Positions 21,001-30,995 of a stretch of 64,000 nucleotides of DNA are shown here, piece after piece; positions within the stretch are counted from its first letter, which is position 1; every line of letters begins with the position of its first letter. A program made the position numbers and the translations under genes. The DNA lies in NCBI GenBank assembly GCA_017562135.1, contig QEYB01000654.1:372001-436000 (forward strand), written 5' to 3'. The stretch comes from Dipylidium caninum (Eukaryota > Platyhelminthes > Cestoda > Cyclophyllidea > Dipylidiidae). The notes under the pieces are model-generated. The model saw only the letters and a program-made list of their open reading frames with translations. It was not told the origin of the DNA and ran no database searches.

Positions 21001-21283
21001 TTAATGGAGCGGGGCCTTTGGCGTCTGAGTGGCTCGGACAATGCAAATCTCCGTGACCAGCTTCTGATTCACCGTCTATTTTTGACCACACCAGGCGAGG
21101 CTGATCTTCGCCCTCCTCCGTCTGCCCTTCAGCGAATTCCTCGTCATGGACTACGTCTACCTCTTTTTCAAGGTGATTCAGGCAGGTTTTGGCAATAATT
21201 ACCAATTTTGGTGTTGTCTCAGTACTGGACGGACATTGGTTCGGTGACAGGAGGCCCCTCTCCCAGTTAGAGCGCCCTTCCAT
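18049..21283 (-). CDS. Cluster member E, paralog of member D, apparent frame change
   Basis: Two overlapping frames make up this gene. The first starts at 21283 (MEGRSNWERGLLSPNQ) and reads naturally to a TAA at about 20354. The second reads on from the same place, offset by one base (KDARVVDEENLRG), to the stop at 18049, giving over 1000 codons in all. The second part aligns with member D: MSQILRDLRDILSPEKEF, IKRVICELYSELQPLEEE with LSMLEEILRIVES, a module with SSRLCSLVDCLQDL and LLKCLERELRQQGAG, and ILTELRDLVKTLEMKC with ISKIIRTFSQVEGILESD. A Ser/Lys-rich basic linker lies between the module and the C-terminus. The frame change could be an assembly insertion, a small intron, or +1 frameshifting at CAA TAA G. 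Function is unknown. Confidence 0.7.
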
Positions 21284-21954
21284 CGTTTTCCGGTGGCCGG
21301 GCAGACGATGTGCCTGCGAACAACGTCCTCCACGTATTGATCAGACCGTGAAAGTCATGTGATGGAACACGAGAAGTAAGCTTAAGCCACGACGCTTGAA
21401 ATGACAGGACTTGACAGACAGTGTCCAAGTATTTAATCATTTATTAAGATATTTTAGACATCTCCACCCAGACAGCGGTGCCTTAGGGAATTCCAACGCC
21501 CAAGACACGTCTAGCCTGTGAGCTACAAAAAATTGCCTCAAGGTGCGGTAGGAACTGTGGTTGAGAAACCTGACGCCGGGGAAAAAAGTAGGTGGAAGAA
21601 AAGTGGAGCGGACGAATTGTGAAGATGATGGAGTTGCGGTGAAAGGTAAGGAAAAGTGCAAGAATTCCAGACAGGTGAAAAGGTCAGACAGTCGGGTGGA
21701 CACGTCTCAGGTTAGGGTCGCCTAATGAGAACCACTGAGGTAAAAGTCATTTGAAGGGACGGAAATCTTATGATTGAGGGCACTGAGGGAATGCAAAATG
21801 ATGGCTGGACGCCACGTGGGATTTAATAGACCCAGCTTTCGAGTCATGCAGTTCCTCACCTTCCACATTCGAGTTATTGATTACTCCGGCCACCCTGTCA
21901 ACACATGCCACACCTCGTTGCCGCGCGTGTCTCGGGTGTGGCACTGCAGCCGAC
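21284..21954. promoter_or_regulatory. Divergent intergenic region between members E and F2
   Basis: About 670 bases lie between the minus gene start at 21283 and the plus gene ATG at 21955. The right end (from 21838) is the duplicated block also found before the gene at 14414. The rest is unique, with no coding frame I can support. A shared promoter is inferred from layout. Confidence 0.35.
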
Positions 21955-22312
21955 ATGAGCAGTCAGCCCACGCCTCATGGCCAAAGCGTCGCGGCCAGAA
22001 TTAGCCGACAAATCGCCTTCTCCGGCCCCGTCAGCACACCGCCCTCCCAACAGACGAAACCGCCCTCGCGTCGACCCCTCGTCCTCTCGCGCTACGACCA
22101 GGACATCGCCTCACCCGTCTGCCTGGTGGACGAGAGAACACGGGGCACGGCTGTCCGCCTACTCCGGCGCGGTCGGGCCAACTCCGCCCTCGCATCGCCC
22201 GCCTCCGACGGAACGTGGACATCGTCCAGCGTCACTCTGACGTCGAGGGGCGCAGAGGACACACCAACACCGCTGCCCTCCGCCCCCATTGTCCAGTGCA
22301 ATGCCAACTACC
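21838..22312 (+). repeat. Near-identical duplicated block, copy 2
   Basis: This block matches 14297-14771 almost base for base (offset 7541), including upstream sequence, the start codon and the N-terminal coding region. The boundary with diverged sequence is sharp at both ends. Confidence 0.9.
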
Positions 22313-23869
22313 TCCCACGTCAGGAAACACCGTCTACGGATCCCTCGGTGATTGACAAGTGCGCCCAGCGTTCAGTCGTCGCTGACACCGATGCCGCCTT
22401 GCAGCACGAGGTGGAGCAGTTGCGAGACAGTGTGCGGCGACTCAGCGCAGCACAAAGGCCGCAATCGCGATTTATGAGCCTCTTCCGAGATATTCGTGGG
22501 AGACTCCGGGGGCCGTCGAAAGCCCCCAATCAGACCACCGCCGAGAGTCAGGTCTGTGGCATCGCAAACGCCCTCGAGGAGATCCGCCAGAGCTTGCACG
22601 AACTTCAGACTGCCGTGGATGGTGACGAGGGCGTCATGGCGTGTGCAAGTGATTTTGATGATGGAGATGTGGAACAGGACTACGTCAACGAGCGTGGAAG
22701 TAGGGCCATCATCATGGAGGCTCTCAATGAGATTCGAGAGGGCATCAACCTTCTCGTGAACAAGAAAGGTAGAGAGGGGCACAGGGCGGATGGGGAGGAG
22801 GTGGAGGAAGTGGAAGAGGATGGGGCGGCCAAAAACGAAATCCTCGAGGTGTTGACTGAGGTCAGACGTAGTGTACGAGCCTTGGCGGACGAGGGGGAGG
22901 AGGCTGAGCCGTGCGAACGCGAGGACGCGATGGAGAATACCACCTACGCCATGGCCAGACGTCTGGAGGAGTTGCAAAGCACCATGGAGAAGATGTTCTC
23001 AGCGCTGGTGGGCCATGGGAAAGGCGGCAAATCGAGGGAGAAGAAGAGGGCGAAAAGGAGGGGCAAGTGGAGGCAGTAAACGAAAGAAGGTGAGGCACCG
23101 GACTCCAAACCCCCCCGACGGGGGCGAGATCGACGCGGACGCGTTGTGCCAATGGCTGAAAAGCGGTGACGACGACATCTCCCACTCCGAGTGCACCTGT
23201 GAGATGGTAATCAAATACCTGATGGCCGAGAGGGCCAGACCACCGTCCATTTATTACTTTATGCCGTGGATGCCCCCACCGGCCACTTTCATCGCACCAT
23301 TCTGTCCGCTCGCCCGCCACTTGCCTCCACCGCTGCCGGCGCCGGCCCCTCCGGGGGTTTCGTGCCGCAAGCCCATGACACCCTCGGCCCCGTCGCCTCC
23401 GCGTCGGTCCATCTCGGCCATGGATGCGCCACAATGTCGTCCGCCAACCTCGATGACGTCTGGCCATCCGGGCAATGACGCGCACCAGTCGCCTCCTCAG
23501 AGATGTTTTTCGGCCTCGTTGCAGCCGTCGCCAGTTTGTCCACCGTCTGTACTCAACCCGTCGTGTAATCCCCTGACAACCCCGCCACTCACGCCAGCGT
23601 CGAGCATTCACGCGCCTCCCAACTGCCCTCCTCCTGGCGTTGCAGTTGGAAGGACGTCAGCGTGCGATCTACAGGCGCCTCCACCGCCCTGCGGCGCCAC
23701 GTCGTTGGAGCCGAGGGCGGATCAGGTTCAGACAGTCAACGGGTTGCCTTTAGCTTTCACTCTTGGTTTCACCGACATCATCGACGCTCCCCCCGGCGCC
23801 GACCGTACTTCTAATCTTTTGCCAAACTGCGCAACTCAAGCCTTCCTTTGCACCCCCATTAATCTGTGA
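21955..23869 (+). CDS. Cluster member F2, paralog of F1, in-frame TAA with +1 continuation
   Basis: It starts MSSQPTPHGQSVAARISRQI at 21955, like its paralog at 14414. It lacks 45 residues present in F1, including the CIRRTLDDIRRSVNEIA helix, but stays in frame through that gap. Short helices recur (LEEIRQSLHELQ, LNEIREGINLL, LTEVRRSVRAL, LEELQSTMEKM). At 23077 a TAA interrupts the basic stretch; dropping the single T restores alignment with F1 (KWRQ then KRKKVRHR). The second frame then encodes a Pro-rich region with IYYFMPW and ends LAFTLGFTDI through FLCTPINL, the same C-terminal signature as F1. The TGA is at 23867-23869. It is either an intact gene with an assembly insertion, a recent pseudogene, or a +1 frameshifted gene. 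Confidence 0.68.
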
Positions 23870-23890
23870 CTTTCTTCTCTTTTTTGCTTT

Positions 23891-23896
23891 ATTAAA
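23891..23896 (+). terminator. Probable poly(A) signal (ATTAAA)
   Basis: The common variant ATTAAA lies about 22 bases after the stop of the 21955 gene. Confidence 0.4.
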
Positions 23897-24229
23897 AATT
23901 TTTGGTGGTTGCATCCACAGTGGTGCTTTAGCAGGGACTGTCCGAGGCCTCGTCCCTCATTCTCAATTTTCTGCCTTCCCAGAGTGGGAGAGGGCGGCGC
24001 CAGCCCTCTCGAGGAAATAATCGCGTTGATTTCAGCCCCCATTTAAGTAGTCTATTACCAGACAGACCGGAAAGTTGTGTCCATTTCCGGGGCAACCGTT
24101 TTTGACACGTAGAGAATGTTAATTTGTCGCATGAGTGGCTCCCTCTTTTCTTCGCTTAATGTATACAACTTTACAAAGCAAAATTAATTAAAATAAAAAG
24201 TAATTCGCTGTTAGTTTTAAGTGGGGAAC

Positions 24230-25180
24230 GATGGTGTGCTCATGGCTGCCGAGGGAGTCCACGTACATCAGTGTTTTCATACGAGCTTCGACGATTCCCT
24301 CCGTCCCGCACCTCGGCGCGTGATTGTCCTTCGTTGTGCGTCGTGCGTCGTTGAAATTTATGGAAGGTGTTTGGTGAATGTGAAGAAGAGGGTTCGAAGA
24401 GCGCGTGATGATGAGCCACGAACTGCTGCGACCATCTTTGAACGACGACGATTTTGCCCAGAACGTGGAGGCGCAAGATCCTCTTCCGACGACATCGGCG
24501 AATGGAGAAAGACTTTCCTCCTCTCAGCAAACGATTTCAGGTGTGGAAATCTTCGTACAGGGTACCACATGGAGCGACTCGCCAGAAGGTGGACGATCGA
24601 GTCGTCGTGGGCGCATCGCCGCTTGCTGGGGACACAATCGAGTCCTCCCACCTCGCGAACCGGCTGATGATCGCTGGCGATGGAAAGTGGATTGTCTGTA
24701 AAAGAAAGTCGCAAGGAAAGGGGCATTTTGCGAAGCCGGAGAGCGCGTCCCTTCCACCTCCGAGGCACATTTGGCTCTGAATGCGCGACTGTGGTGGCGT
24801 TCATGGCGGGAACTGCGAGGACCAGCACGGTATGAGCTCTCAGAAACCGACAAAAAGCTCCAGACGGGGAAGTGCTGCCATCAACTGGATGATTTAAAGG
24901 CAGCACTTTGGGAGAAGAGGTCAGCGATGTTCCAGAGGAAGGAAATCACGCAGCTGCTTTGTTGACAGAACACGGCAGGGAGAGCCTCTCGTGTCCATCG
25001 CATTCCCCGGACTTAGCACGCCCTCGACTAGCGCCTGTTTTTCGGTCTAACCGAAGTTTTTTTGAAGGCCACAAATTTCAAAGTGAAGAAGATGCCAAAC
25101 GCGCACCGGTTCACCTGTTTGCGTCAAAAGATGAAACATTTTTCAACAACGGAATATACAAGTTGTCCTCACGTTAGCAA
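24230..25180 (+). mobile_element. Decayed mariner-family transposon remnant
   Basis: Pieces of a mariner transposase are spread over three frames in the right order. An N-terminal DNA-binding part is near 24340-24480, with LLRPSLNDDDFAQNVEA resembling the 'SGRPS...DDD' linker. Then comes YRVPHGATRQ followed by the first catalytic block IAGDGKWIVCKRKSQGKG near 24660-24720 (the canonical form is GDEKWI). YELSETDKKLQTGKCCHQLD leads into DLKAALWEKR near 24830-24920. HSPDLARPRL follows near 25000, and SEEDAKRAPVHLFASKDE with FFNNGIYKLSSR closes the series near 25080-25177. At least three frame changes and stops break it, and the second acidic block is degraded, so it cannot encode an active enzyme. 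I found no clear terminal inverted repeats. The motif order makes the identification firm despite the decay. Confidence 0.85.
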
Positions 25181-26012
25181 GAAGTCCTTATTAATAATGG
25201 CAATCCTATTATTTAACGAAATTTATCAATGGCAATACGAAAATGTCTTTTGTTTTATTCCCAGACCTACAGAACTTTCCAATAGACCTGATACGAGCCT
25301 CTTATTTAAGTAGTATCGTATCAACCCCTCTCTTTCCTCATTTTAACAGTCATGGGGGTAACTTTTCGTCCCATTCGCACCATCGCTTATGCCACACTCC
25401 ACTTATGCCTTCCTATTGCCACAGCAAGGTTAAAAAAAGTTGACACTTTCCCTCAAATTTGTAAAGCTTTCCTGGCTAATGCTAATTCGGTAGACACGTT
25501 ACGAGTGAAAAGTGTCACCGGCCATGCCGGGGCCCGAGTGAGGGAGGCGAGAGAACCACAGCACATCAACTGACCCGTCGGGCATGGCCCCATAGGGCCA
25601 GTTGACTGGGTCACCCCTCAGTGACCCACGTGTCACTCCTCCCCCCGATCGATAATGCCGGGGTCACGTGCAGACGTTGAGGTGACGCGTGCAAGTAAGT
25701 AAGACGGATTTGCAAACCCGCCCTTTTTACTCGCCTTCCCCTTCACCCACTTTGTCGCTTGCCCGTCGTCCTGGTTGAGGGGATGGGGATACTTCGGCGA
25801 CTCGCGCGACCACCGTCCCCCTCGAGTGGTGGCGGGGACGGCGATTTGGGTGGAAATAGCACCTCCTTTTGCTCTAAACGAGGATACACTTAAGCTCAGC
25901 TGTGAAGATGCACAAGTGGAGGTGTTTCTAACCGCCCAACTTGTAATTTAGGTGGAGAACGGCATTTTGTAGGAGATGAAAGCGCCTTCCACGAGCACGG
26001 AGAAAGCGTAAT
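25181..26012. other. Intergenic region
   Basis: No gene is supported here. The left half is A/T rich. From about 25510 it becomes G/C rich, with several short GGTCAC/GTGACC-type words near 25590-25690 that may be chance or a small regulatory cluster next to the following gene's 5' end. Confidence 0.4.
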
Positions 26013-28238
26013 ATGCTGCCAGATGTGAACAACAATGCCACAGCCGGAGTAACGCCCCACAAAAGCCACTGTCAATCGCTGATTCTCATCCCCCTCGGGC
26101 CGGCGGAGGAGATACCGCTGTTCCACTTGGCCCTCAACCACAATGGCCTCCGCAACGCCTTCCTCGCCGGCTTGGACGAGTGGCTCACCCGCAGGCCCAA
26201 CAACGTGCAACTCGTGGAACGCCTTGTCGCCTGTTGCAGGTCGCATCTAGAAGTGGTACCTGTGAACTCGGACGCCGTCTCGAAGTCCTACTTGAAGGAG
26301 CAGGTGGCGTGGTTGGAGGAGATCTTCGCCCTCATCCTCCCCATTGAAGACAGCGGCTCCGCCAGCCTCCATTTGGCCTGTCTTCGACAGCAGGTACGGC
26401 GCAACGGACGCCACGTCCGCTTGGTCACCCTCCTCACCTACCTCGAGGAGATGATCTGCGGCATGCTCTACTCCCACGACGCCACGAAGGAGGCGCTGAC
26501 GCCGGCCTGCAAGGCCTACACCACCCTCCTCAGTGTGGTCACCGTGCTGACCCCGGTAAAGGAGCAGGCGGTGGAGCTTCTGCAAACCGCCAGTCAACCA
26601 CCGTCCGGACTGCCTCACATACAACTGCTGCAAAGTCAACAGGTCGGCTTCGGCGCCTCGGTGGTGGCAATCGCGGGGCGGATAAACGAGTCGAGGGAGG
26701 AGTTGAAGGTCTACCAGGAGACACTGTGCCGTTGGAGTGCGTGTGTGGTGCATTTCGAGCACACAGCCATCTTCTACACGGGTGTTGGCAGACCCACGGT
26801 GCTCGATAAACACGCCTCTCGTGTACGGGCCTACCGAAATTCCGACCTAATTCATCAGTCCTTTGAAGGCCTCGTGAAACAGCAGTCCCAGACTCTGCAG
26901 CCGCCCCACCGCCACCGCCATCGCCACCAACACCACCACCTGCACCCACAGCAGCAGACACAGCAGGCGTCGTTAACGCCTCCCTCTCAGTCGAGGGCGG
27001 ATTCAATTTCAACTGTCAGTTTCGAGGAGCAGCAGCAACAGCAGCAGCAGCAGCAGCAGCAGGAGTCGGAGGAGGAGATGAGTACGCAGACAGGACAGAC
27101 GAGAGAAGACGAAGAAGAGGAGGCGGTAGAGGAAGAAAAAGAGGGCGACCACCAAGAAGAAGAAGAAGAGTACCAGGAGGAGTCAGGCGGTTCAGAGCAG
27201 ACCATAGTCCTGGACGTCGCGCGGTTCAGCAGGGAGGTGGTGGACTGGAACGCCGAGCAGAGTGAAGTGCATCTTCTCCCCTCAACCAAGCGCTCCGCCT
27301 CGACGTCCAGTCCGCCTGTCAGTCAGTATCAGGACAGCGTGGAGACGAGCATGGCATCGTCCACTCGCCCGAAAGACGCCACTCTCCTCTGTGAGAGCCA
27401 GCGACACCACGCTGCCCTGCCGGGAATCACGGAGAGGAGGAGGTCGAGGCAGGAGACGGCGGGTGAGGCGGAGATGACAATTGGAAGTCGGGAGTCGGGC
27501 GAGCCCGCCCCTGTGAAAGACGCCCCAGTCAGCTTTGTGAGCCGCAGAAACTCCACTCTGAGTGGGCGGCGTTACGATTCCACGTACAACAGGCCTTTGA
27601 CCCTCTCGGTGGTCTTCAGCCAGTGCACTGAGGAGGAGGAGGAGGAGGAGGAGGAAAAGAATGACCCGACCGAGAATGGGAGTGAGGAGGGCACCCTGGG
27701 CGCGGAGAAATCCACCTCTTGCGAACTCACCACAGTGGGCGCGTTTAAGTTGAAAGACGACTCGGTCATTCAAATCATGCTGACCGGCGGGTGTGTAGTG
27801 AAACACAAGCAAATGCTCATCGAGATGCAAAGGTACCTGCTACTCGAAGAGGCGAGCACTTTTACGGCCCGTGAAAAGGTGAGGGAGTACCTGAAGGCGA
27901 AGGAAACGCCTCCATTCAAGGTGCTGACGTTTTCGGAGCACGAGGACGAGGGCGAGACGCTGCGACGGGACAGCGGAGGGCGGGTTTACAGTCAGCAGCA
28001 GGAGGAGTGGACCCCGCTAAGACAAGCAAAGGAGGTGGAGGTGGAGGCGGCAGACGGTGGCGTGAGTATGGACAACTCGAGTGTCTTTCTAAGGACGCCA
28101 CAACGGGATGAAATCCCGTTCATACAACGAAAATCCACCTCGGAGAGTGGAAGGAGTCGTCTGGGGGAGAAGAGAGGCTCTTCCTCCGACGAACTGTACG
28201 TTGTCAGTCTGGCTATTGCCTTGACCGTTTCACTTTAA
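26013..28238 (+). CDS. Unrecognised 741-residue protein with poly-Gln and poly-Glu tracts
   Basis: An uninterrupted frame of 741 codons with G/C-rich third positions and a natural N-terminus (MLPDVNNNATAGVTPHKSH). Residues about 25-290 are a well-mixed, predicted helical globular region with pieces such as LVTLLTYLEEMICGMLY and FEHTAIFYTGVGRPTVLD. Residues about 295-400 are low complexity: a His-rich segment, a run of about 11 glutamines, and long Glu-rich stretches. A second small conserved-looking block lies near residues 570-635 (LKDDSVIQIMLTGGCVVKHK). The end is polar except for a short hydrophobic tail (LYVVSLAIALTVSL), which may be intron read-through past a donor near 28199. I do not recognise the family. 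It is not obviously related to the helical cluster at its left. Confidence 0.7.
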   Translation: MLPDVNNNATAGVTPHKSHCQSLILIPLGPAEEIPLFHLALNHNGLRNAFLAGLDEWLTRRPNNVQLVERLVACCRSHLEVVPVNSDAVSKSYLKEQVAWLEEIFALILPIEDSGSASLHLACLRQQVRRNGRHVRLVTLLTYLEEMICGMLYSHDATKEALTPACKAYTTLLSVVTVLTPVKEQAVELLQTASQPPSGLPHIQLLQSQQVGFGASVVAIAGRINESREELKVYQETLCRWSACVVHFEHTAIFYTGVGRPTVLDKHASRVRAYRNSDLIHQSFEGLVKQQSQTLQPPHRHRHRHQHHHLHPQQQTQQASLTPPSQSRADSISTVSFEEQQQQQQQQQQQESEEEMSTQTGQTREDEEEEAVEEEKEGDHQEEEEEYQEESGGSEQTIVLDVARFSREVVDWNAEQSEVHLLPSTKRSASTSSPPVSQYQDSVETSMASSTRPKDATLLCESQRHHAALPGITERRRSRQETAGEAEMTIGSRESGEPAPVKDAPVSFVSRRNSTLSGRRYDSTYNRPLTLSVVFSQCTEEEEEEEEEKNDPTENGSEEGTLGAEKSTSCELTTVGAFKLKDDSVIQIMLTGGCVVKHKQMLIEMQRYLLLEEASTFTAREKVREYLKAKETPPFKVLTFSEHEDEGETLRRDSGGRVYSQQQEEWTPLRQAKEVEVEAADGGVSMDNSSVFLRTPQRDEIPFIQRKSTSESGRSRLGEKRGSSSDELYVVSLAIALTVSL
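27031..27063 (+). repeat. CAG repeat coding for poly-Gln
   Basis: Eleven codons of almost pure CAG (one CAA) lie inside the unrecognised 741-residue protein. The purity suggests the tract can change length. Confidence 0.9.
27630..27655 (+). repeat. GAG repeat coding for poly-Glu
   Basis: A run of GAG codons within the same gene. It is part of a wider acidic, low-complexity region. Confidence 0.85.
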
Positions 28239-28610
28239 TCGCCTCGCCTCTGACGGCGACGTCGACGGAGCGCATCGAGGCGAGGACGACCTCGTGTTGG
28301 CAGTGCCAACCGCCTCGGTGTGAAGTTTGTTGTTGGCCATCGAGCCTGGTATTTCCCCTTCTTGGTACATTTTTTCCATTGGAAGCACTTTTAGGACGCA
28401 GAGGGTCAGTTATTTGGTGCCTTTGTCCTCAGAACACCCGAATAATCAACCCGAATTTCGGGTTGATCGGAATGCAGCTGATAAATTTTCCAAAGCATCA
28501 CGTCCACGCTTATTTGGGGTTTTTGTCCATCCAGTCGGTCGCGAACAAGTGTGCCGGTTGCGAGGACGCCGAAATGCAGCTCTGTCATCCACCACCAGGG
28601 CGGCGGGACG

Positions 28611-29015
28611 ATGCCCGCCGCGGTGAGTCGCTTCTCCCTGCGTCGACGAGCTGAGTTACACGAGATGGTCTTCTGTAGCCAATGCCTCGAACGCCGACGA
28701 ACTGTGTGGTCAAAGCAACGAAGTCTGCGGCAGGAGGAGGCTGAGAAATTCCTTGCCCAGAAGTTGATCTACCGGCAGAGAGCGCAGTCACGGGCCTTGT
28801 CCACTGTCACTCATCCATCGGTCATCCCTGCGGCCACCGCGATGGAGGCGATTGAAATGGGACCGGCGAGGGTTCTTGTCACCTCCGCTCGACGCGAGGA
28901 CGGCAGTGCGGTCGCTCACATCCTCACCGAGTTTCCACTCGAGCCGGTGTCCTCCGAGGGGCCCAAAAATCTCAAACTCATCTTTGACGTCGTTATGCCC
29001 GAGGAAACGCCTTAG
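28611..29015 (+). CDS. Hypothetical small protein or last exon
   Basis: The open frame is 134 codons from MPAAVSRFSLRRRAELHE, or 154 from the earlier ATG at 28551. It contains a C-x-x-C (FCSQCLERRR), a basic helix (KFLAQKLIYRQRAQSRAL), and an ordinary mixed C-terminus ending FDVVMPEETP. The composition looks coding. A good splice acceptor at 28678, in frame with the downstream part, means it could instead be the final exon of the gene at 26013. No family is recognised. Confidence 0.4.
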   Translation: MPAAVSRFSLRRRAELHEMVFCSQCLERRRTVWSKQRSLRQEEAEKFLAQKLIYRQRAQSRALSTVTHPSVIPAATAMEAIEMGPARVLVTSARREDGSAVAHILTEFPLEPVSSEGPKNLKLIFDVVMPEETP

Positions 29016-30995
29016 CAAGGCTGGGAGTCCACCTTTTCGTTGAATTGGGATAATTTAAGACTTATTTTGACATTTTTCAGTGCCAACGGGCAACTTTCCA
29101 CTGTTCTGCTTGCAATAACCTTGGGTTTTTTTTAATTATTACCGCTCCTAAGCAATGAGTTGCAAATTCAAAACTATTCTTTCCTGCGACTGGTCTGCTT
29201 TCTTTTGTGCCTTCCACCTCATAGCCGCATCGGTAGACACAGCAAGTGTGACTAATTGAGTATTATTGATTATTGGAACACCGACGTAACGCCGCGTCGG
29301 AGGCGCTTCTTCCATGCGATTGGCCGGTTGAGAAGTGCCTCGATGCCCGTGGGGAAAGGTGAACAAATACCGGGTATTTTGGGTCCCTGTACTATTTTGG
29401 GCAAACAGTCGGCTCAATGACCCTGTCAGAGAAATTATTTTACCATATTCTGCACACTCGAGGCAGTCTTCATCCTCCTACAGACTAATCGCGTAGGAAG
29501 GAATCATTTTGACACGAGTGTTAAACCAGGGGCGGGGAAGGCGGCGATGACGGAGTTGGCGGAATTACCTTTAAGCCACCTTCCCAATACGTTATTCGCG
29601 GCTACGTTCCGTGCGTCAGAACGCAGTGCGATCAATAGCCAATAAACGCACGCATATCTCAATAGCCAATCATTCGTGGACGACCTTGACGGTTTTTTTA
29701 ATTCTATCTTGCCTATTTTCAAAAGGTCTTTGGCTTTCGTCCTAAAAACAGCAGTTAGGCATAATGCACACTTTCCCAGTTTTCCCTAATACTAACTACG
29801 TCGAACAGTCACAGTTATTCCACTGGCAATGGAATAAAATGAAGTGGAAAGTAGTGAAAGCCGCTGTTATTAGGGGAAAAAATTAAATTGGCTCTTAAAA
29901 GAGATATTCTTCCTGCTGATGATTGTACAAACTTGCGATTAACATTACAAACTATGCAGTAGGTGGGAAAAAAGGCCCATCAACGTATCATATTGAGTTT
30001 GCTTAGAAGAGACCGAGAAGTGCTCAAAATCCCTGAGTTTGATTAATGTAGAAAAAGGCTCCTCTGTCATTGTCACCGTGCGGCGGAGTGAATGCCTGGA
30101 CTAGGAGGGGACCCAACGGTCACATGCATCCCCACTGAAGCGCACTCTTGTACTGTGGCTGCACGGAGTCATTATGGGGCGGTACAAATTGACACAAGAC
30201 TCACATCGGAGCACCTTTCAAAATTACTACACCCTCACTACAGCTCGCCCAATTGCGGAAAGATGTGGGCAATTTAACGACCGACTGTACGACTGTACGC
30301 ATAAAAGTCACTTGGGTGGACGTGAGGTCGCCACGGTTAGTGGAAATGTAAAATTTTGTCAATTAAACATCTGTCGAGTCGTTTTAGGCACCATTTTGTC
30401 GGTGTGAAGTCACCACCAGGCCAATGGCGCACCAGTCAAGAAGGAAATTCAAATAATTAGGAGGAAAGTTCAGCCTCTGCACCCGCGGCGTTGTCAGCCT
30501 GCCAGGCATCAGACACGCCACTCATGTCCCATGTGAACGGCAGGCAGTTGGCCAAGAAGTTAGTCACTTGGGCCAATCGCGGGGGGGGGAGGGAGGCCAA
30601 TTTGTGCGATGCCACAGAAGACGCCGGTGTGCGCTGGCGAGTGCGCAGGTGTGCGCCGATCGATAGCCTCGTCGTATGACCCGTGCACGGCGCGTCCGGG
30701 CCGACCAATGACATCACTTCTAATTTATCGATTTGCGCAAGCACACGCATACACGCATGCATACGAATGCGCGTACGCACACACGGACGCACGCACAGCG
30801 CACCAGGCTTACCAGTGGGTGGAAGGAAGGAGGCGGTGAAATGTGAGGCAGCCTGGGTAGTCCCGCGTTTGGTCGGCTGGTTGTACGTGTGTTCTTCACT
30901 TCCCTCCCAGCGGATATCACGTTCCCTCAGTCCTCTGTGCAACACCTTCTGTTCACCTCGCATTTCGCCCTTATCTTACAAACAAGGCTTTACTA
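29016..30995. other. Intergenic region upstream of tropomyosin
   Basis: About 2 kb with no gene I can support. Short frames on both strands (for example 29148-29417 and 30457-30963 minus) have unnatural composition or come from the microsatellite. The sequence just before 30996 should hold the promoter and leader of the long tropomyosin form. An acceptor-like AAG 12 bases before the ATG may mark a spliced leader. Confidence 0.4.
30741..30803. repeat. (ACGC)n/(ACAC)n-type microsatellite
   Basis: An imperfect alternating purine-pyrimidine tract (ACGCATACACGCATGC and similar) lies about 200 bases upstream of the tropomyosin start codon. Confidence 0.75.

Noticed and set aside
30457..30963. Minus-strand frame of 168 codons upstream of tropomyosin
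   Set aside because: Part of it is the microsatellite, and the composition is not protein-like.
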